A stretch of 64,000 bases of DNA from an uncultured Prolixibacteraceae bacterium (lineage in GTDB: Bacteria > Bacteroidota > Bacteroidia > Bacteroidales > Prolixibacteraceae), in NCBI GenBank assembly GCA_937915865.1, contig CALGIG010000015.1:124001-188000 (forward strand), read 5' to 3'. Each line of letters opens with the position of its first letter. The stretch's first letter is position 1. This document shows, one piece after another, positions 60,328-64,000 of this stretch. The notes under the pieces were generated by a model. The model saw nothing but the letters and a program-made list of their open reading frames with translations. It did not search any database and was not told where the DNA came from. The position numbers and the translations under genes were made by a program.

Positions 60328-62724
60328 TTATTTTATTGATTGAATTTCGTATTCGCCCGGCGAAACTTTAAATATCGCCTTTCCGAATTCGGTTTTATAA
60401 TTGCTGGCAGGTTTCCCGTTCACAATTACTTTTGACGGATCGGTTGCCGGAATAGCTATTTCAGCCGAAGTTTTTTCCGGCACTGAAACATAAAGGCTGA
60501 AATTGCCTTTTTCGTCTTTTCGCCAGTTAACGGCAATATTTCCGTAGGCTGTTGGCACAATTCCATTGGCCCATTTCAGGTCGCACGGATTGGGTTTTAC
60601 CGAGAAGGTTTTCCAACCATCAGCAACAGGCTCCACGCCAAGCACTTTTTGGGGCAATAAGGCTGTTGGGCCCGAACACCAGGCGTGCGAACTTGTAGCT
60701 ACTTCGCCGGGCCAGTTGGCAATGTCCCAGGCTTCGTGCCAGCTGCCGTTAAATAAAGGCGAGCGCATTTGTTCGCCCCAGTATTTTCGGATGAAATCGA
60801 GCGACCATTGTGGCTTTTCGTCGAAAGTTGAATAAAGCAGGTAATATGAAAAAGACTGCTCGCTGCTTCGACCCATAGCAGTAATTTTCTCAATTACCGA
60901 AGCCCTTTCTGCCGCGTCAACCAAACCGTACATCAACGCATAAACCTGCGCTTGCTGACTATATTTTTCACTTCCGTAGCAGTCGGCATACAATTTCTTT
61001 TCGGGCGACCACAAATATTTCCGAATATTGGTTTTTAGCGTTTCAGCCTGTTTTTTCCATGCTTCAGCCTGTTGCGGGTCGGCAGTAATATTTTTTGCGA
61101 TTGAAGCGGCTTGTTGCAGCGCCCCGTAATACAGACAGTTTAGCCCGGTAATTTCATCTTTTTGGTCCATCGGGTAAGTGTCCGGATGATCGAGCACAAT
61201 CCAGCCAGGCACTTTGGCCAGCAGCCCGTGTTCAGCTCCAACGAACTTCTCAAAATAAACCATCAGCTTTTTTAGGTTCGGATAAACCTGTTTTAGTAAA
61301 TCGGCGTTTCCGAAGTATTGGAAATATTCACCCAGCATTATCACGTATTCCAGCTCATAGTCGAACAGGTAAACCGAAGTTTTGGGTCCGATGAGGTAAT
61401 CGGTAGGGTAGCGCGAACGCACGGCTCCTTCGGGACTCCACCGTTGCGACCAGGCACCCGACAAAATGTTGTAGCGAATCAAATATTCAGAACTCAATCC
61501 GAACGGATAATAAGCATATTTCTGAAGGAAGCGACTGTCGCCAGCAATGTATTGCGTTTGTTCGCGCCAGGGTGTGTCCATGTAAGTGTCCTGGGCGCAA
61601 AGTTTCATCGTGAATATTCCGGTGTCATAAATTTTATTCAGCAACGGGTCGGAACATTCGAAACTGCCTTCGTTGTTGTAGTTGTAATGCCGGTTGGTTG
61701 CCGAAATATTTTTGTAAATAATACTATCGGAAGCAGTTAGCGAAACATAGCGAAATCCGCGCCAGGTAAGCGGGCTCCAGGTTTGTGCACCTTTTCGCGA
61801 AGTATAGTAATCGGTGTAATCCACCCGCTTTTTATACAAAATGGTGCTGTCGGGCAAAACGCGTTCCGATGTTCCCATTTCAAATGTAGCGCCATCGGTT
61901 TTGGCAAGAAGTTCGATAATGGGTGTTCCGGTAATTTCCTTTCCGAAGTCGTAAATAATTTTATTCCCGGAGAACCAATGTTTTACCGGGTAAACTTTTT
62001 CGCGGAACAAAACTGGGCGTTTCACTTCCACTATGTTGTTCCAGGGCGCAACTGGCGGAACACCTGTTTCGCGGGCAGCCTGCCATTTCGAATCGTCGAA
62101 ACTGTTTTCGGTCCAGCTTTCAGGCATTTTCCGGGCATCGTATTTTTCGATAAAACCAATCAGGTGGGCGTTTACATTCCGGGTTTCAGTTTGGTTGTCC
62201 CAGGCTTCGGCTTTCGATACTTTCCAGGTTTTATCGCTGTTTATTTTCAGTGTTTGTTTATCGCCAAAGTTCAGTGTTCCCTGGAAAAAGAACCCACCGC
62301 GTCCGTTTAACCGGTGGTGCATACCTACGCCAAAGTTGTAAACCAATGCAGCAATGGTATTTTCGCCTGAATGAAAATAGCCAGTTAAATCATATTGTTC
62401 GTACACCTGAAATTCGGGGTCACAGTTTACCGGGCAACGATCGACCAACCGGCCATTGATGTACACATCGGCGTACGAAAAGGCAGAAATAAAGGCCATT
62501 GCTTTATCGGGCGTTTGTTTCAGATTGATTGTTTTGCGAACCATCAGATAATAATTGGTCGGGTTATCTTCGCCCGAATCCCAAATCCAGTTGGCTTCAG
62601 GGGTTTTTCCATTGAGCAGTTTTGATGGGGCTGAAATGGTTCCGTTAAATGTTTGGGCGAAAGTCTGGCCAGTTCCAAGCAGTAGGCAAATCAGAAAGAT
62701 TAGCAGGTTTATTCGTTGGTTCAT
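60328..62724 (-). CDS. GH78 alpha-L-rhamnosidase
   Basis: The ATG at 62724 is preferred (798 residues). It begins a clean signal peptide (MNQRINLLIFLICLLLGTGQ), whereas the in-frame ATG at 62760 adds a charged 12-residue lead. N-terminal carbohydrate-binding sandwiches (NWIWDSGEDNPTNYYLMVRK, FSYADVYINGRLVDR, YDFGKEITGTPIIEL) precede the (alpha/alpha)6 barrel. The barrel has CAQDTYMDTPWREQTQYIAGDSRF (general acid Asp region) and GSWHEAWDIANWPGEVATSSHAWCSGP. A C-terminal sandwich follows. It hydrolyses terminal alpha-L-rhamnose by inversion. Together with GH106 it gives two rhamnosidase folds in one operon. Confidence 0.93.
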   Translation of the reverse strand: MNQRINLLIFLICLLLGTGQTFAQTFNGTISAPSKLLNGKTPEANWIWDSGEDNPTNYYLMVRKTINLKQTPDKAMAFISAFSYADVYINGRLVDRCPVNCDPEFQVYEQYDLTGYFHSGENTIAALVYNFGVGMHHRLNGRGGFFFQGTLNFGDKQTLKINSDKTWKVSKAEAWDNQTETRNVNAHLIGFIEKYDARKMPESWTENSFDDSKWQAARETGVPPVAPWNNIVEVKRPVLFREKVYPVKHWFSGNKIIYDFGKEITGTPIIELLAKTDGATFEMGTSERVLPDSTILYKKRVDYTDYYTSRKGAQTWSPLTWRGFRYVSLTASDSIIYKNISATNRHYNYNNEGSFECSDPLLNKIYDTGIFTMKLCAQDTYMDTPWREQTQYIAGDSRFLQKYAYYPFGLSSEYLIRYNILSGAWSQRWSPEGAVRSRYPTDYLIGPKTSVYLFDYELEYVIMLGEYFQYFGNADLLKQVYPNLKKLMVYFEKFVGAEHGLLAKVPGWIVLDHPDTYPMDQKDEITGLNCLYYGALQQAASIAKNITADPQQAEAWKKQAETLKTNIRKYLWSPEKKLYADCYGSEKYSQQAQVYALMYGLVDAAERASVIEKITAMGRSSEQSFSYYLLYSTFDEKPQWSLDFIRKYWGEQMRSPLFNGSWHEAWDIANWPGEVATSSHAWCSGPTALLPQKVLGVEPVADGWKTFSVKPNPCDLKWANGIVPTAYGNIAVNWRKDEKGNFSLYVSVPEKTSAEIAIPATDPSKVIVNGKPASNYKTEFGKAIFKVSPGEYEIQSIK

Positions 62725-62800
62725 TATACGTTCTAGAAAATTTGTATTAAGTAAACGCACAAAGGGCCTCTAACCCCTATTCAGGAGGAAAAAAGTTATA

Positions 62801-62876
62801 GGAGACCGGAAAATGGAAAAGGAATCCGAAATCAATCTTTTTAGTCGGGTTCCTTTCTCCCTTTTCCTCTCTCCCT
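62801..62876. repeat. Palindromic spacer element, family Q, copy 2
   Basis: GGAGACCGGAAAATGGAAAA with GGAATCCGA pairs imperfectly with TCGGGTTCCTTTCTCC and CTTTTCCTCTCTCC. It resembles 58606-58652 and ends just before the stop of the terminal GH92 gene. Confidence 0.65.
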
Positions 62877-62880
62877 CTTT

Positions 62881-64000
62881 TTATTTCTTCATTGTAAACA
62901 CCAGTTTTCCACCTTTTACAATGTCTTTTTGCTGAAGCGCATATCCTGAAAGCGGTTTCCCGTTCAATTCAATTTTCCCGACAACCGGATTTTTCCCGAC
63001 AGCACCAACTGCACTGATGACGAAAGGTTTGCTTTGCGGTGTTGGCCGAATAGTCACTTCTTCGAAATAGGGGCCACCCAGTACAAATTCAGGTTTCCCG
63101 GGGCAAACGGGGTAAAAACCCAACATCGAGCTAACCATCCATGCCGACATTTGTCCGCCATCTTCGTTGCCGCTCAATCCACCAGGGCCAGTGCCGTATT
63201 CTTCGTTGATGATTTTGCGTACCCATTCCTGTGTTTTTTCGGGCGCACCGGCCATTGCAAACAGGTAAGGCGCTTGTTGGTCGGTTTCATTTCCATGCCA
63301 GTAATAGCCTTTGTCGAAGAACTCGTTCAGCCTTTCCATAAATTTGGGTTTGCCGCCGAACAAGCCAATCAGGCCGGGAATATCCTGAGGAACATACCAT
63401 GTGTATTGAAAAGCTGTTCCTTCGGTAATAAAATCGCTTTTCACGTTGGGATCGAACGGCTCAATCCAGCGCCCGTCGGCATAACGGCCACGAACATAGC
63501 AGGTTTTCGTGTCGAAAACATTGCTGTAGTTTTGCGACCGTTTCATCAACTTTTGGTAATCGTCGGTCTTTCCAAGGCTTTTGGCAAATTGTGCCAGGGC
63601 ATAGTCGTCGAGCGCGTATTCGAGTGTACGCGAAACCTGTTCTTTTTTGTGGAAAGCCTCAGCAACAGGATCTTCCAGCGGAATGTAGCCATATTTCAGG
63701 TAGCTGGTCAAGGCGCGGCGTCCTTTCCCGTCTTTGTATTCGGCTTCCGTTGGATGGTCGAACGCATTCTGGCGCATATACTTCCATGCTTTTTCGGTGT
63801 CGAAACCGGTAATTCCACGCAGATAGGCATCGGCAATCATTGTGCTTACGTGGTCGCCAATCATAGCAGCTGTATAGTTCCCCCATTTCGGGAAAATTGG
63901 CATCCAACCTCCCTGCTCGGCTTTCAGTATCATCGATTTAATCATGTCGAGCGAACGTTTGGGTTCGAGGAAAGTCATAATGGGGTGAAGTGTACGATAG
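62881..64000 (-). CDS. GH92 alpha-mannosidase, second copy (partial, 5' end beyond the window)
   Basis: The frame stays open to the window edge, reading YRTLHPIMTFLEPKRSLDMI, where GH92 has DTYRTLHPL; the N-terminal half is therefore outside. Catalytic-domain features are HGNETDQQAPYLFAMAGAP (acid Glu region) and LSGNEDGGQMSAWMVSSMLGFYPVCPG. The latter replaces the usual NDDCGQ of the calcium/base loop (seen in the GH92 at 52929) with NEDGGQ. The C-terminal strands end FTMKK. It is the first gene visible of the minus-strand run. The altered loop may mean different linkage specificity from the other GH92. Confidence 0.9.
   Translation of the reverse strand, partial: YRTLHPIMTFLEPKRSLDMIKSMILKAEQGGWMPIFPKWGNYTAAMIGDHVSTMIADAYLRGITGFDTEKAWKYMRQNAFDHPTEAEYKDGKGRRALTSYLKYGYIPLEDPVAEAFHKKEQVSRTLEYALDDYALAQFAKSLGKTDDYQKLMKRSQNYSNVFDTKTCYVRGRYADGRWIEPFDPNVKSDFITEGTAFQYTWYVPQDIPGLIGLFGGKPKFMERLNEFFDKGYYWHGNETDQQAPYLFAMAGAPEKTQEWVRKIINEEYGTGPGGLSGNEDGGQMSAWMVSSMLGFYPVCPGKPEFVLGGPYFEEVTIRPTPQSKPFVISAVGAVGKNPVVGKIELNGKPLSGYALQQKDIVKGGKLVFTMKK

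Overview
The window is chromosomal DNA of a Bacteroidota bacterium, most likely an environmental member of the Bacteroidales/Marinilabiliales. Supporting signs are SusC/SusD pairs, paired ECF sigma factor and FecR anti-sigma genes, a type IX secretion (T9SS) sorting domain, AT-rich spacers without Shine-Dalgarno motifs, and many Gram-negative signal peptides and lipoboxes. The family-level placement is a guess. I saw no tRNA, rRNA, CRISPR array, phage gene or intact insertion sequence.

Layout. (1) 1-5.6 kb: the tail of a probable outer-membrane protein, a 1422-residue T9SS-secreted protein built from three tandem 439-residue units, a secreted MORN-repeat protein and a small secreted carboxypeptidase-regulatory-like protein. 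(2) 5.8-15.5 kb: a first polysaccharide-utilization locus (PUL): ECF sigma, FecR, STN-type SusC, SusD, a GH-A clan glycosidase lipoprotein and an MBL-fold hydrolase, followed by a decayed ECF sigma gene. (3) 15.5-16.2 kb: two palindromic repeat elements. (4) 16.2-22.5 kb: a soluble signalling cassette of a receiver-kinase hybrid, a 6xPAS/2xGAF kinase and a receiver-HTH response regulator. (5) 22.9-23.5 kb: a GPP34 (Golgi phosphoprotein 3-like) gene. (6) 23.7-64 kb: a large second PUL. It starts with a divergent ECF sigma/FecR pair and SusC/SusD. Eleven plus-strand genes follow (BNR protein, esterase, GH127, three beta-helix or unknown polysaccharidase-like proteins, YhhN membrane protein, metallophosphoesterase, GH106-like, GH36-like). 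A convergent minus-strand run then encodes a six-hairpin glycosidase, SASA esterase, GH92, GH106, GH28, GH78 and a second GH92 cut by the window end.

How it works together (inference). SusCD2 would bind and import a heteropolysaccharide rich in rhamnose and galacturonate with arabinose, galactose, mannose and acyl side groups. The STN domain of each SusC would signal ligand occupancy to its FecR, which releases the ECF sigma factor. Substrate identity cannot be fixed from sequence; the two GH92 alpha-mannosidases beside rhamnosidases and a phosphatase are atypical for plain pectin.

The most interesting non-coding signals are two matched minus-strand terminator hairpins, one in each FecR-susC spacer. 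They sit 53 and 50 nt before the susC start and are best explained as ends of cis-antisense RNAs that repress susC. Several families of palindromic intergenic repeats also occupy most of the spacers between PUL genes.
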